64,000 nucleotides of DNA. It comes from Schistocephalus solidus (Eukaryota; Platyhelminthes; Cestoda; Diphyllobothriidea; Diphyllobothriidae). Every line of letters begins with the position of its first letter. Positions within the stretch are counted from its first letter, which is position 1. This document shows, piece after piece, positions 13,801 through 28,400 of this stretch. Position numbers and translations under genes: made by a program. Location: assembly GCA_017591395.1 (NCBI GenBank), contig WEDG01000327.1, positions 62,001 to 126,000 on the forward strand. The letters are read 5' to 3'. The notes under the pieces were generated by a model that was given only the letters and a program-made list of their open reading frames with translations, made no database searches and was not told the DNA's origin.

Positions 13801-16800
13801 CAGCTATTAACCACCGCAATACGGGCAAACAAGTACAAAGATCGCTAAAATTGCTAGGTTTCGGTGTGCACCACAGTAACTGCACTTACTGTGTGACCGC
13901 TAATCTTGTCTGATGTCTCTGAATTTGATATATCTGCCGAGTAGTATGTTTGCTTCGGAGATGGGGTCTCCTTGTCATCTGCTTTCGTCTCCAGCAACGG
14001 CAGCTTAACTCAGTTTTGCCACAGGCAGATACCTTCCCCCACCATAATAAATCTGGCAAAATTTTGAGCTGGCACGAAACCTGGATGACTGTTAACTGGC
14101 GGAGAAAGCCGCTCCACTGGCCTGAAAGTCGGATTAGTACAACTCCTTCTGGATTTTATAGTGCAGCAAATTGCATCAACATTATCCTCGGGTGACCGAA
14201 TTCTTTTTTGCGGAGTTAGCTACCAACAAGTATGAGCGCGTGGGCGGTGTCGAGGGTGATTTTTTGGCTCTAGCCACAGCACCCACTCCAGACTTTAATT
14301 GTCTCTGCCGTGCCCTACAATGTCAACACGGTTCGTGTGGAATCTTGCGGATTTCATCCCGGCCAATCCTTACACTTTTCGCCATCCTCGAGTTCGGTGG
14401 ACGAACTCACATGATGGACTTCACTCTTATCTTGACTGTTTTGCCTGTTGTGGTTATCATCGTCGAGCCCAATGAATGACCTGCCGGCTTCTTTATCGTT
14501 CGATGACCTCGCTTTCCTCCCACCCTCTCTGTTACGTGTCCTCTTCTCCGTTACGTCTGCAGGGTTTCGCAACTGTAGGGCGACCAGGCCGGGTTGGATC
14601 CCTGGGCCAGGCCCAGATGACCGGAATGCACCCGAACTCTGCTATGGCCGCTGCAAATATGCATGCTCTTGCAGGCCTTGGTCTCATCTCCTCAAACGCC
14701 CTCCTTCAGGCCCAGGCAGCTGCTGCCGCCGCCAACGCTGCAGCCGCGGCTTCTGCTGCTGCTCCCCCCTCAGCCGGTGGTTCCGGGTCTGTGGTCTATG
14801 AGAATTCCTACAACTCTTTTCAACGGTGAGTAACAACTTTTCTTTGCCCCACTCGCCCTGTCTGCCATTTTTGTGCGTTCTCGCCTATAAAATTTGCCCG
14901 GAACCAGTAGTATGCTTTAACCTTTGCTGGAAGAAATTAACACATGGGCTCGATTCAGTCTCATTTCCTTGCTTTTCTTTTTTCACTTTAACTTACCTTC
15001 TTCCCAGACCTAGGGTTGACCTCTTTTCCAACGAATCATCTGCTCCTTCTCTCTGTCATTTTGCTTCTTTTTTATTTCTTATCCTCTTGACATCAGCGTT
15101 TTAGGCATTCTGTTAGTCTCAAATGTTATCGTGTGCTCTTTCCCCCTACTGCATGTTCACTCGCCAGTCTCCATCTGCGGCTCCATGGTTAACTAGCTAT
15201 TGAGGCTTATTTGTGCACAGGGATTAGCAGTTTCCAAACCGGACTGCCTGTCTATCAATTCTATGCTTCCTGATTAGTCATACCCTTACCTTTCCTCCAC
15301 ACACCCTCCGCTCCTCCCCCTTCTCCCACCTCCACCTTCGATAAGCATCCAGCTGCTGGGGCCCCTCCCCTCTTGCCCTCTCCGCCGTCAGCCTTCATGT
15401 ATTCCTTTCCATGCGCTATTTACCCTCCTCCATTCTTTCTCGTGCCCGTTTCCTGTTGCCTTAATGGGCTTCTGGTCTTGCGGCAGACCACTCGAGCCAC
15501 CTTGGCTGCCTCCCGGCTAGAAAAGGTGATACTTCGCACGGAAGCACCACCTTTACCTCCTAGGAGGGTTGCGTGCAGGCTCGGGGCCGCCTGCCAATTT
15601 TGCTCGCACACGCCCACGCACGTACACGCAGGGATACTTTCGGTCCCTCCGGTTTTTTTCCGGTACTGCTGCTCGCGATAAATTGAGCGCTTGGTAAATG
15701 CAAAAAGTTCATTTCATGGTGGCTTAGGAAGGGAGGGAGTCAGGAGTCGATTATTCACGGTTCAATTGACCTGTCCCATCGCTGGGTTAATTCACAGGCA
15801 GGTAATAATGAGAACGGTGGACATGGTTAGTGTGTTGGACTTCTAACCATCATGTCGAGGTTCGAACCTCAGGAGTTGCAATACCTGAGGTTGGGTATGG
15901 CCAGCCGAGGGCAGTTAATAAGACATAATGAGAACTCTTTTTACTTCACCAGGAAAACAATTATGGCAAGATCGAAATGTGAGACCCAACTCAGGGAACA
16001 AGGGATACGTAACCGGTGGTAATGGAGTTTTTTTGGGTGGAGCTTAATGAAGAAAAGGAGACCACCACCGACCTAATCCTTACCCTATCCATTGTTTTCG
16101 CTAGGGTTAGCTTTCGTTGCCGGGTTATTAGGGTCGGTGAATAGTTTGTTGTACCGATAAGTTTGCGGATTGTGACATCCGGTGGCTTTACGTCACGCCG
16201 ACCAATATGCGCGATATCATTCCAAGCTGACCTGACCCACTTTTGTTCGGACCCTTGACGGGAGTAAGAGTGAGGCCCGCCCTGCCACATCTTTTATTAT
16301 CAAAGTAAAGCGGGCGAGTTTTGAAACTACTGCGGCATTCTGATTTTCACCGCTTGGAAAGTTGCCATTTCATCCGATCTTTCGATCCTACGACCGCCAA
16401 CGCAATATTTTGTGACCCTACTAACCCAGCACCGAACGCTAACAGTAGATAGCCTTAGAGTTAAGTTTGTATCTAGTGCGGTCTCGTATTACACTCTTAC
16501 TTATTCTTTGTTCTCTGATTTGGGTTGAATATTACCTTTTCGCCGTCCAGTTGCCTTGGTTACAACCCACTGTCCTCCTCCGTGGACCGAGGATGGGCAT
16601 GCACGAACCGACGCTGACCACGCCTGCACTAATGTGATCGAGTTGACAGTATGGAGGTAGGCGCTGAGCACGTTGCCATTCAAACAGTCGGTCATTCGAG
16701 TATTGGTCTGTAGGATCGTTGCCAGTTAGAGAATGGACTGATTCTAAAAGCCCCTATCGTGCCCGGTTCTGGTAAACGAATGGCGATTCGATGTGAAGTG

Positions 16801-19800
16801 CAAATTCTTAATGGTCTTGCCAGTGGTTTAGGTTTCAGCTAAAATACCACTCGCGAAGCCACCTTTCCATGCCTTTTTCCTCATTCGGAATTGGGCGCTT
16901 CCCATGCATCTGCAGTCTGATGAGATGATACTTACTAGCTGCTTTTCGTTGAAATTTATTTACAAACTCGCCTCCTTCCGACCCTTCTGGAGTTTATGCA
17001 GGCAGCTCAGCTGCGAAGAGGAACGCTCCTCATACCTGCTGTAACCAACGTTTTTTCTATTCACTTCTTGCGTGAGAGGGCCATTCTGAACTGCTCTCTT
17101 AGCCCGTCTGTTTTGCGCAGTCCATCTTGTTGTGCTGGTGACGCACCCTCGTCTCATCCCGTCCTAGGCTGACAGCCATGTCCTAGCCTTAAGAACACGC
17201 CATCAACACCAGCAGCAGCGGGCAATTGTGCATGCACGCATTAGCGCACCTGACCGCCTCTGTGGTCGGTTGCTCTGGCACACACACACACACATCACAC
17301 TTCTGTCGGGTCACGACCACCTGCACGCTTGTGTTACTTGTGCGTGTTTTCGAGCCGGTCGGGGTCTTGTGTCCCCGCCGGTCTCCACGACCGCCAGCCT
17401 GGCGTCCACACCTGCGTTGGGTGATTCTGGACGGAGGAGGCCCGTTGCTGGCGCATTTCGTCGGGTTTTAATGGCTTTTTTTGACCTGCCTGCCACACCC
17501 CCCATGTCGCGTTATGGCTTACTCCGGGTTTTTCAGTCACCACAACCACCGACTTGCGGGGGACCTATGTGCTTCTCTATCTTGTCCAACTCTCCTTGCT
17601 GTCCATCATCCGCATTTCCTGGCTAGTTAGCCTCTGGCGGTTGTATGAAGGTTCCTACCTATGAACTGACAGACCTTTTGGTCAAAGTTTTTGTTACACT
17701 GTTTAGCGCTTTCGCACGTCTACAAGTACCTCGGCGGTCAGTGTTCTTTTTTCAAGAAGGTTGGTTAAGTGTCCGTTTGCTCTGTTGTTCAACTCCATAT
17801 AACTCGCCCATCGTAATCGAAGATGCCCATCTTCATAGAATGTTGCCGGCGGTTTGGGTGAGCATTGGAAGTTACGGATATAGAGTTGCGCGAATTCCTA
17901 TTCAGAAGACCGGTTGGCCAGCATACGCGTGCTTTCGATAAATTCTCATCGGGCCAGTAAAGTTACACAAGAACGAGATATAAGTTTACATCGTTTCTAA
18001 TAAGCTCTTAAGCTGGCGTAGAAAGGATTTGCACTTGGGTTCTATTGTTTTAACTTTTTTAGTTAACAGGAAATAGTAATTACTGGAAAGTGATAGTCCA
18101 AAGTAGCCGGCGTGGACCCAGGTTTTGCACCTGCAACGTCGGATGCTCAAGCGATTGAAAACCTTTTTGAATATGTGAAAGTGAACATTGGGGTTCAACC
18201 TGGGTGATTTCGAAGCGGACGGTGGTAAATTCAAATACGTATTTTTGGCAGATTTGCATAATTCATCGGATCCAATTGTGCAAAACTCGGTGGGGTTCAG
18301 GTGTTGGCTGTGCGCAAGCTTTGCACCTGCTGTCATGGGTCCGAATGCCACCGAGGCTGCTGAATTTTTCACAATCGATCCAGATTAATTGTGCGGAGTG
18401 TGTTTGTTAGGCATGAGAAGGTGTGCATAACGCGGGCCCTGAGTGTGCATTCGGGACATTTGAAAGGGGCCTTTGGTGACTGTGTTCTTCGATGTTACGG
18501 TTTTGCGTCTTTATACTTCCGTGTTCGATTTTGGTTCAGCATTGCTGCTACTTATTTGATGGCAGATCGCCCTACCTAACCGTCCAGTGAGAGGGGCTCC
18601 CAGAACTCCTGCTTGATTCTGAGGCAGTTGCCTGAGACTTTCAAGTTCTTTTGACAAGTTTCTGCTTCCATTCGCAACCACCACGTGTAGGGATGTCACC
18701 GTAAAGGATTCTCCCGGTAGATCCTCTTTGGACATTACAAGGATGCTGAGCATGTCAATCGTTGCCAGATCCTGAATACAGAAAATTACTTCTTTCTACT
18801 TAACGTGCCCAGATAAAAGCCCTGATAAAAGTGGTTCTATTCCTTTGCTTGGTTTTTCTATATTGTCCCACTATTCGTGCCAGAGTAAAAAACTAGTAAA
18901 AACTACAGTTTCATGAATCTTTACTTTGGTTTTGAGGGGATTGCGCCAGTGATTCGAAATACGGGATTGAAGTTGACTGAAGGCGTGACTGGCTTTGTAT
19001 ATTCGAGCTGCCTCATCGTCGTCAACTTTGATTCTTCTTCACATGGTGTTTCCAATACAGGGGAATTTATCTCCGATGCTGAGGCAATTGTCGTTGATGA
19101 TCATTCAGCGCGATGCATATTCCTCATTGGGTACCAATCGGTGCATAGCGGTTTCTTTCTCCGTATTCGCGCTTGGTTTTGTTGCCTTTCCATCTCAATT
19201 GCGGTCTTAAATGCAGTGGTCAGTGAACAGCATATCATTTAGTTAGGTTTTTGAAATTTTCCTAACGCACACCGGATGTTTAATAGTTTCTCGTCACATA
19301 GTTGTTCGGTCACCCACTACCACTTCAGAGGACGTGGTTCTGAAGAGGGTTGTGGCAGGCACACAACCCTGGTTCACCCTGAGGGCCTCCACTGTCGTTC
19401 TTCCGTTCTTCGTAAGGCGTGTCATCAGGTCATCATGCAGTTGTCTGACCATCTGCGTAAATCTTTCCAGATAGCCTAACTCCAGTATGATTTACCAGAG
19501 TCTATAGGGCTTTGTAAAGTCGAAGACACATTGTCAAGCCAAAAACATGGTGTATAAGCTGGTCCTCACTTCCTAAGCGTTTTTTCAAGAATTGTCGCTC
19601 TGCAAAGAGCACATTATTTGTTCCTTAGTGTTCCCTAAATCCACGTCAAATCCCTAAAAACCGTCCTTTTGCTGACTGGGTAGTCTGTAGATTGAAGAAT
19701 ATGCGTGAAATGTTTTTCTAGCAATGCTGAAAAGAAAGATCCCAGGATAATTGTCGTAGATTTGTTGGCTTCCTGTTCGCTTATAGAGGTGGACAATAGT

Positions 19801-22800
19801 AGTATCCGTTAATTCCGTTGCCACTTGTTCTTGTCTCCGCAAATCCTGGAACAACAAGGTGCGTTTGCTTAGTCCTTAAAGGGGCACAACACATATTTAT
19901 AGCTGCCAACTGGAGCAGCAATGGACGATCGAAGACTTTCCTGGGATATTCACACACTGTACAAAAATCTGTGACAATAGACAACCGAGCAGTTCTGTCT
20001 GAACTGAACAGCAGCACAGTTCTCATGGGTCAATTGTCCTAGCCTGTCCTGAAATCCATGAATAAATCCTTCATTTCCCCACGGACTTTCTCCCGCACGA
20101 ATCGCCCCGTAGCTCTGCGTCTCCAACGACCACTGCCACAGTTTGCCTCTGAATGCAGAGAATAAGGAATTTGTTTACAATAGAGCAGCTCTCTATGGGA
20201 ACCTTGTGCAACTGTTCTTTTTTTGGTTTGCTTGCTCGCACCACGTGTGTAACTATTGGCGATGTATCCTGGAGCTGTTGATTTTAAAAATTGTGTGTGT
20301 GTTTGCATGATAACTGCACTCCCTGTGCCCTTACCACCCTTATCTCTAGCTGTCTCGGACGGGAGCTTCCAGTGCAAATTCAGACGAATAAAATTCTTGT
20401 TTCAGCGATCGCAATTTCTTCTCGACGTAGTCCCTATCTACTTGCGCACCGAAAGCAGTCCGTTCGTCCGTTTTTGGCACAATCACGAGGCAGTTGTGTG
20501 AGCCCCTGTCTAACTTTATACCCCTCTTATTGGCGGTTAATAGTTTCGCTTTAGGCTGTCCGATCTCATTTTTTCCCACATCCAGTCTTGTAGTATGTTT
20601 AGTTTAAGACGTTAGAGCTATAACTGCTTGTTTCGCCACTGTGCTTTGTTTTTCTACTCCGACCCCTTTGTCTCTATAAACACCCAGAAGGGTCAGAGAT
20701 TTAATGAACAATTTCGAAGGGACTCAGCGTCTATCTAAAATCCCGGGGCATTTATATTTCTTCAGTTTCTTTTTGTCATTGGGGCTGTTAAAATTATGAA
20801 CTGAGTCGATTTTGTGAGTTTATCGAATAGAGCCGTTTGCCTTAAAATACAAGCAGAAATGTCCCTTGAATCGTGTACGAAGGCTCTTCTTGTTAGCCAG
20901 GACGACGTGAATATCGGTTAGGAATGCATTCGTGAAATAACTTGCCGTGCGGTCTGCAAATTATTTGCATCTGGTAGCAAATGTTTCGCTGGTTCTGTGA
21001 GATCATTGTACCTCTGTGTCTCCCTGATAAAATCCTCCGAGCCATGCCGAGTGCTATTTGAAACTCACCTGCATTGGACCACGATTTTAGCTCGTCCACC
21101 TGTATTTTCAGCACTCGAATCCCTTAATTATCAAAGCAGTGTAGGAAGTGAATCCATAACTTAACCCGAAGTTTTCTCCGCATTGTCATATAAGCACAGT
21201 AAAGGAAAAGCTAACCAGATTTCTTTCCCGGTGTAAAGAATCACTCAACCAATGACCCTCTTTCCACAACAGTCAATGCCAACTTTTTGGTTGTTATTTT
21301 TTTGGCACCTCCCACAAGTACTGTGTGAATTTGATGGGGGCGGGAACAAACTGTCTTTTCCTTATTCCCATAAAACCTTGACTTCTACGTGGGTATGAAT
21401 TGTATACCGTCTCCCTACACTGCGTGTAGAACTCGGAGTCAGTCGCGAATACACACAGTCGGCGAGTTTCGGAGGGCCTTCCATTCTTTCGGCCGCAAAA
21501 GCCCTCTGCACGATAGCTCACGGCCCAGCCCTATCTGTTACTCGTTCTGTTCTAGCCCTGGGACTGTGATGGCGTATGTAAACACGCTGGCTGCTTCCCC
21601 TCTCCCTCGTTGCAGAACATTTGGGTTCTGCGTAATGATAGCTTTATCAGCAACCGACGGCCATTCTTTTTACGCTCTTCCCCGGCTGCGTCCCGTCTAC
21701 GCGTCTATCCCCCCGCCCTCCCTCCATAGCCCTTTGTTTTTCCCGCATCTTTCTGTGTGTGTGTTTAGTCGCGTCATTCCCTTCTCACATGTTTCTCTGA
21801 TCCCGTCTGTCTACGCTTGCTTCCGGCGACCGGCTCCGACCGCCGCTTATCAGGTATTCGTTATTTCGCTCCCCCCTTCCCTCCTTCAATCCACTGGCTT
21901 CGCCTTCTCTCCGTTACTGCGCTCTCTCAGGCTTTGTCGATTTTTCTGCTCTTGACCCCTACTGCCTCTTCTGGCATCCAATCGACCTCATGAATGCTTG
22001 CTAAAACCCGCCGGACGTCGTCGCCTCTTCCCTCTCGCCGGTTCAACAAAAAGGGAAGGCGGAGAGAGGGTAAGATAGGGCGGAAGAGTATTACAGCACA
22101 GTGATATCACTGTCTACCAGCGACCCCAACCTATTCGCGAATTGCTCTTCGCAGAGCATATCTAAAATATCTGCTAATCATTTCCATTTATTTTTCGATG
22201 ATGAGGTGCACATTTATGGTAAAAGTGACTTGCTAATTTTACAATATTGCTATTAAATGTGCGTGTCTGAATATAAGGATGACTTTATTAGTTTTCGCTT
22301 TGGTAATAGTAGTGAATACTTTACGATTTTCAGTGTTTTTAATCGATTGCTCGTAAATATAGGTTCTACTGTATGTTTTATCAAAACCTTCAAAATAAGA
22401 TATTTCTTAAAGGCATTTACCGTAGTAATGAGCTTTGAGACATTCTTTCTAATGCAGAGTGCCGTCTGGGTCATATTTATAGGCTCACCCAATTACGAAA
22501 ACCTGTTGCCGAGAAAAGTATTGCCCCTAACACAATTCAGCAATTACCATGCCTAAGAACAATTAGAAAACTTTCCATTGTAAGTTATCTTCTTAAAAGG
22601 CTCTTTAATCAGATATTTTGCTGTCGAATATCTACCTACTTTACACTTTTTTTAAAGTAAAGTTTAGGTAAAATGAGGAAGATTAATCATTTTGTACACT
22701 TCCCTGGAAATAAGTAATATATTTTCGGCTGGAAGTGAAAAACTGACTTTCCTATATGTACTGGCATATTTTTCGCTATAGATGTTTGCTTTTAGGCCGC

Positions 22801-25372
22801 GTTATAAGATTGTAGCTGCCCATCAGTGTACCCGAATATCTACTAATATTTTTCCGAGAACTGCATATTTTCTGCATGTTCTGATTCAAGTTTCCATATT
22901 ATTTCAGAATAAACCGCAGAGGAGAATTATATGCACATATCTCGCATACGGCGTGACAGAAAAGTTATGCTATGTCGTGGATTCAGATATGAACATTTGT
23001 TTACGGCCCCAAATATCGGTGTGTGAAAACAAAATGCAGTCACAAAAAGTTTTATTAATAAATTTTAGGACAAAAATGTCACCAATATCCAAAAAACTCT
23101 TTTTAAACTGAATTTGCCTTTGTTTTTTTCCGAAAACAATGTGTTTCTCTTACCTGCATTTACCTGATTTTCGGGAACGCAAAACCAAACTTTCCATTCT
23201 CCGAAAGGATACGTTTATAAAATCTCCGGTGTATGTTAATCTTCTTTTATAGGGCATCGTGCACAAATAAGAGCATTTGATCCGTAACTTTCAGTAGCGT
23301 AGGAAAATTCCTGAACATCAAGGAACATCGGATTTGGCCCCATTTGGCCCGGTTTTCCCTCAAATAAACAGACCTGAGGTGAACTCTTCATTAGTAAACA
23401 GCTTTCTGTGTGGCAATTCAATTCACCAAACGAAAATAACATCCTCAAATATGCGCCGTACTACCACGTCAAATTTTGATCTCGAAAGTTCACAAATTAG
23501 GCAATCTACTGGATATTTGAACTTTGACGCGGTGACGCTTTTCCGTCTAATTAAAGGGTAATGATATAAGTATCGACATTACCTCCGCTTTTCGAGATGA
23601 TTGACCTTTTCTAATTCTTTGAGTCCTATCGGACGGGTTTGCATGTACCTGTTCGAATGAGATCGGTTTTGTTGCAAGTAAAAGCGGCAGGGATACCTTG
23701 TATGGCCGCATAAATAGGACACAGGAATAGGAACTGCTCTGCCATAGGTGGCCGTGCGATAAATTTCAGAAAGGGTACATCTACGCGTGTCTTCACGCCA
23801 AAGACGAACCCAATCATCAAACTAAGCTGTCACCTTAATCTTAACCCTAAATACGACCCCAAAACGTAACCCTTAGCTAATCATGACTCTACCCCCAACT
23901 GACCTTCGCCTGAAACTCAATCTTAACCTTAACCTTAAGCCTTACTTTAATCCTAGACCTACTGCTCCTGAATTTGGCGCACTGGCACATGTATTCTGGG
24001 CAGTCCCTTTTCCCGTTTTCTGTTTGGGCGGCCATATAAGGCATCCTTACCGTAAAAGGTTCCATGAGGGCTCACGTGTTAGTGCTCGCCGATCTATCCT
24101 GCTTTGTTGATTGGACAATAGTGTTTTGGGCTTCTAGCCCGGATCGAGAGCCTAAGCAGACGCTCACAAAGAGATGGCCAGGTAATAATAAGGAATTTTT
24201 GCTGAGTAAAGACAAGGTAGACTGAACTGCACGTCTTAACTATTTGACTTATTCAACTAACCCTCCATCCTCCCCAGGCTAGGTAAATCGTTGATAGCCG
24301 CTTCCGTGGGACGTTGAGCATTCCCGATCGCAGCTGATGCATTGTGGATCGTTTGTTCGTCGACCAACTGAACATTTTGAAGTCACGAATCTGCGAATTA
24401 GGCGTTGAGGCATTTCTGAATGAAGACGCTAAATAAACATAAATGTCCATTTCAGTCTCGGTAGAACTCCCTGATTCTCTGAAAAAAATGCCGGTTGAAT
24501 AGAGATGGATATTCGCGACTTTCTCCTTCAATGGGATCGTTTCTCGCAGTCTGGAGTTCAGTTCGCCTAGCATATCAAATAAATGCCCTCGGTTTTCAAT
24601 TTTTCCACCCGCTTACAACTCCCGATTTCCAGTATTTCAATTTTCGCTTTTTAATTTCCATATCGCGTTTTTACTCTGTATTGGTGTATCTAAACAAGAT
24701 AATTTTGTAAATAAACTTTTGCCTTTAAAAAAGTCATAACCATACCCGTATTACAGAAACCCTTGTCTCCCATTTTCTGAGCAGGGCCGCATAACCCGAC
24801 GGTATAGTTAAAGCAGTGCTCGCGAGAAACTCCAGGTTCACCTCGAAACGAATGTGGAATCTCACAATTATTTAGAAAATTTCTTTTCATTAAAACGGAT
24901 TACGGGCGAGGTTGAATACACCAACTTCGGACGCTTGCCGTCACCTAGCGGTCTAGTGCATGACTACTGGTTCGGCACCTGTCCCAAGGTGTCGGGGGTG
25001 ATCAGCTAGGCTTGGCGTTGGTTCTGGATGATCCATTAGTATGGCTCTGGGAGCGAGCGTAAGAGCACCAAGTTCTCGTACTTTCCCCCTTCCTGTTCCT
25101 CTCTCTCTCTCTCTCTCTCTCTTTCCATCCTTCCCTTCATACGAATTTCAGTTTCGCGTTGTTTTCCTTTAGTCTCTAGAGAGCATTCTGTTCAATTTGA
25201 TCACCCTACTGCTGCTTAATTACTCGGCTGTCTGGACCATTTATTTTTAGCTTTTGTCGTTGTCGCCTATCCCATTAGTTCTACTGGTCAGATTTCCCTC
25301 GTTCCCTCTTGTTATCTCCACCCTCCACTTCCCTCACGCACTCTCGCGCGTACCGCAGGCCCTGTGTCTCCC

Positions 25373-25408
<36 letters not shown>

Positions 25409-28400
25409 CCTCTCTCGTACCCAGTTATAATTAATAGGATACGGCAGGAAGGAAAATCCCCATGATGATGGTGATGGTGGTAATGATGATGATGCGGTTG
25501 ATACGACCTTTCATCCGCTGTTCTCAGATGGGACTCTTCTGACAGTGGTGGTATTTTTTTGCGGTTGCACATAGGTCGCCAGCGTGGTCCCTGCTCTGTT
25601 TTTCTGCTGCACAGTTTGTCCTCTTTTTCCCTCTTGCGTCACTCGAATTCTCAAAAGATGCCAAGTAGGACTGACAGTCGCGTCTGTTAGTTTTACTCTT
25701 CAAACTCCCACATGATTTATCAGACTGTGCGTGTTGTGGAGTAAATGGATATTTGATCTACGTGTATAGGTACGCAGATGTGTTGTTTCTGAATTGTGTT
25801 ATTTGTTATCAAAGGTTTTTCTAGACGCCTATATGGCCGAATAGGCCCATGCGATGGCCGAATGCCCTTAACTAGCGTCGGCAAGTGAGGTGTGTGTGTG
25901 TGTGTTCAACCCCCTGTTGTGTGAAATCCTGGTGCTTGTGTTTGGGGGGCCAGGTCGTGTTCGTAGTGGCTGTAATGGCTCCGTATTAACGCGAACTGTA
26001 GCGGTCTCGCACATGTGAGATGTGAGCCGCTCAACTCCCTCTTGTGTGAAATCCTGGTGCTTTTGTTTGGGGCCAAATTCGTGTATGTAGTCCGCGCAGA
26101 CGAGGTTGCCAGCAGCTGCACCCATTCCCTAGCACCAATCTACTGACCGGTTCAGATAATGGCTGGGCTCTGGGAATGAGCATTGAGAGTAAGATTGAAG
26201 GCTCAGCGTACTTTCCTTACCATAAACAATCTGACACGCTTGAAACTATCACGGTGCGCTAAAAGCCGTGGCATGAAAGGTTGCCAACTGACGGGATAAC
26301 TCGGACCGCGTGGTCAGCCCAATGTGTGTTTTGTGTGGAGTGGCTGACTGACGGACTGAGAGTCAGGCTGCAATGGCTCCTTCTTAATGTGGTCTTTTTG
26401 GCACTCCCACTCCGTGGGATCCGAGCCAGGTGTAGTGGCACGCCCAAGGGCGGCTCCGGCCGCGCCATCCACCTGCGCCCTCTCCCGCCTCCGGTCTTCT
26501 TGACTCTGTCATGATACCGGGCTCAGGTGAGGGAGGAGGAGAGAGTGCGGTAGCTGCAGCGCAAGGCTACTATTACTTAAAACTAATCCACGCGGATGTC
26601 ACCGTCCCTGCACCACTGTACTGTTGACTATAATGTGGACATCGTCGAACACGACGGTCGAACTAGCGTGTGCATGTGTGTGTGTGTGTCATGTAAACGT
26701 GCATCTAGATCCTTTGTTTTGTATGTCTGCTCCTAGCAGCATGTAGTTGTAGATTATCATAAATAGATCACTTTAACCAGCTGGACTTATGTTCGAAAAG
26801 CGTTCTTGCCAGCGCTTAGGGAATGACCAATGCTGGTGTTTATTATCTTCAGTTTAACATCCATCCACACCTCGCGTTGCTTGTCTGGGGTTTGAAAGAC
26901 AGATAGTTGATCTAACGAGCACTTGACTCAAACGCTCTACTACCCGAGTAACGGAACTTGTCTTGTCGACTGCGGGTATATCTAATTTGCCTTACTTATG
27001 ACGACCATGCCAAATATGTTCTTCATTAGAATTTCCGTTTTACTATAAATTGACGTGAAATCCATTTGCGGCGTCTACTTTAATGCCTGCAAGTGCAAGG
27101 ACTTGTTGGTCATCAGCTGCCGACAGGACTGAGTATTCGTTAAAGATATCACTCGGTACGTTCTGCTACCCCGATTACCCAAATTAGCGTTCTATTTTTC
27201 TGCGTCTGTTGTAGTACAAAATTCGGTCAAGCATATATTTGCTTGGGAATCACTAGTGCTGTCCCACATCGCCTTCCAGATTTAGCACCGGCTGTTTCTT
27301 CGAGTGGTCTTTTATGTCCCTGAGCCTCCTTACGCTACTATCTACGAATTCTACTGATGTTTTATGGAACATTGCTTTCTATGCTGTCTTATATTAGCGA
27401 CTGTCTAAGAAGCGCGGTGGTGGTGGTAATCGGGGTGTCGTCGTGCCGTATGGGTTTTGAGCAAGACGACTGTTTGAGGATGAAGAGGTGTAAAGGTTAA
27501 GGTGTTTAGTGCTAACTGCGAGTAACCGCACACTTTCGTAAAACGTCAAGGTTTGTTTATGGAGGCGTTTGTAAAAAAACAAGTTTTACATTTTGAACCA
27601 GAAGGACGATGACTTTCGCGTGGCCCGCTGAGGACATTCAGTCGCGGTTGCGGTTCTAAGCTTTCCGTTCCCAGCACTCACCTCGAAGCCGTTATTGGTG
27701 TTAACGTTTGACCATACATTTATCTCTTATTTTTTGTATGCTACCCGTCTGGAACAGTGAATAATACAGTCTTTTCTTTGTCTTGCTTTCCTTTGTTGAA
27801 GCCTGCCCGTCGGTCAGTGCGTCGGCGGAGGCGGTGTTTACCTTCCCTCGGCCATCAGCCAAGACTTCATCTCTGGTTGCAACGGAGTCGGCAACAGTGG
27901 CATCGCTGGCCATCCCAACGGTTTGTCCCCTTCGCAGGCCAACACGATGGTGACGGGGGGTACCTCGGTGCCGTCTTCCTGTCCCGGCGGCGGGCCGCAG
28001 CATCTCGAATCAGCGGGCCTGTTGCTGAAATCTACTGCCGATGGCGTCGAAAAAACACCCGGAATGCCTCCTTCGTCGGTTGGGGTTGCAGCGGCGCCAC
28101 TCCATCCCTCGGTCACTGCGACGGGCTACCTTGAACAGAACTACGCTGGGAACTCCCTTGGAGCTGCTGCGAGCATGCGGAGCAAACCCGCCGATGCCGC
28201 CAGCTCCAACGCCGCCTCGAAGCCATTCTTCTGGCGTTGCTCTTGGCACTACTGGGTCATTCTCATATGCGTCCTGGCCTTCCTTCTCACCCTCAGCTTT
28301 GCTGTCTTCTTTTCTGGTAGGTTTCTCACTACTGCCTCTGGGTTTTGTTTGCTGTATCAGTCGCTGTACCGTTGTCTGTATCCAGCAGCCCATTGTAATT

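Larger units (their letters stand above)
2738..14562 (+). other. Teneurin intron of 11.8 kb
   Basis: No host exon was recognised. It holds a GAA/TTC hairpin (9590-9726), a 48-bp tandem duplication (11423-11518), a truncated SINE (7330-7440) and two minus-strand R1 repeats (11838-12110 and 13005-13560). Open frames at 10813-11286 show no recognisable domain. Confidence 0.6.
14826..27801 (+). other. Teneurin intron of 13 kb
   Basis: It contains a SINE (15805), a LINE relic (18540-19860), an AT-rich repeat copy (22240-23310), a MITE (23685-24053), CT microsatellites (25102-25122, 25378-25404) and an R1 repeat (25870-26690). A GC-rich, Ser/Thr/Pro-coding stretch at 17310-17470 is unexplained. 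I recognise no host exon. Confidence 0.55.

Noticed and set aside
15805..15880. A tRNA gene
   Set aside because: A and B boxes and an anticodon-like loop are present but there is no acceptor-stem pairing, and the same unit recurs with a common body, so it is a SINE head.
21389..21955. A 188-codon plus-strand open frame
   Set aside because: It lies in pyrimidine-rich DNA, is Ser/Pro/Phe/Leu-rich as expected from such composition, and shows no domain or splice support.
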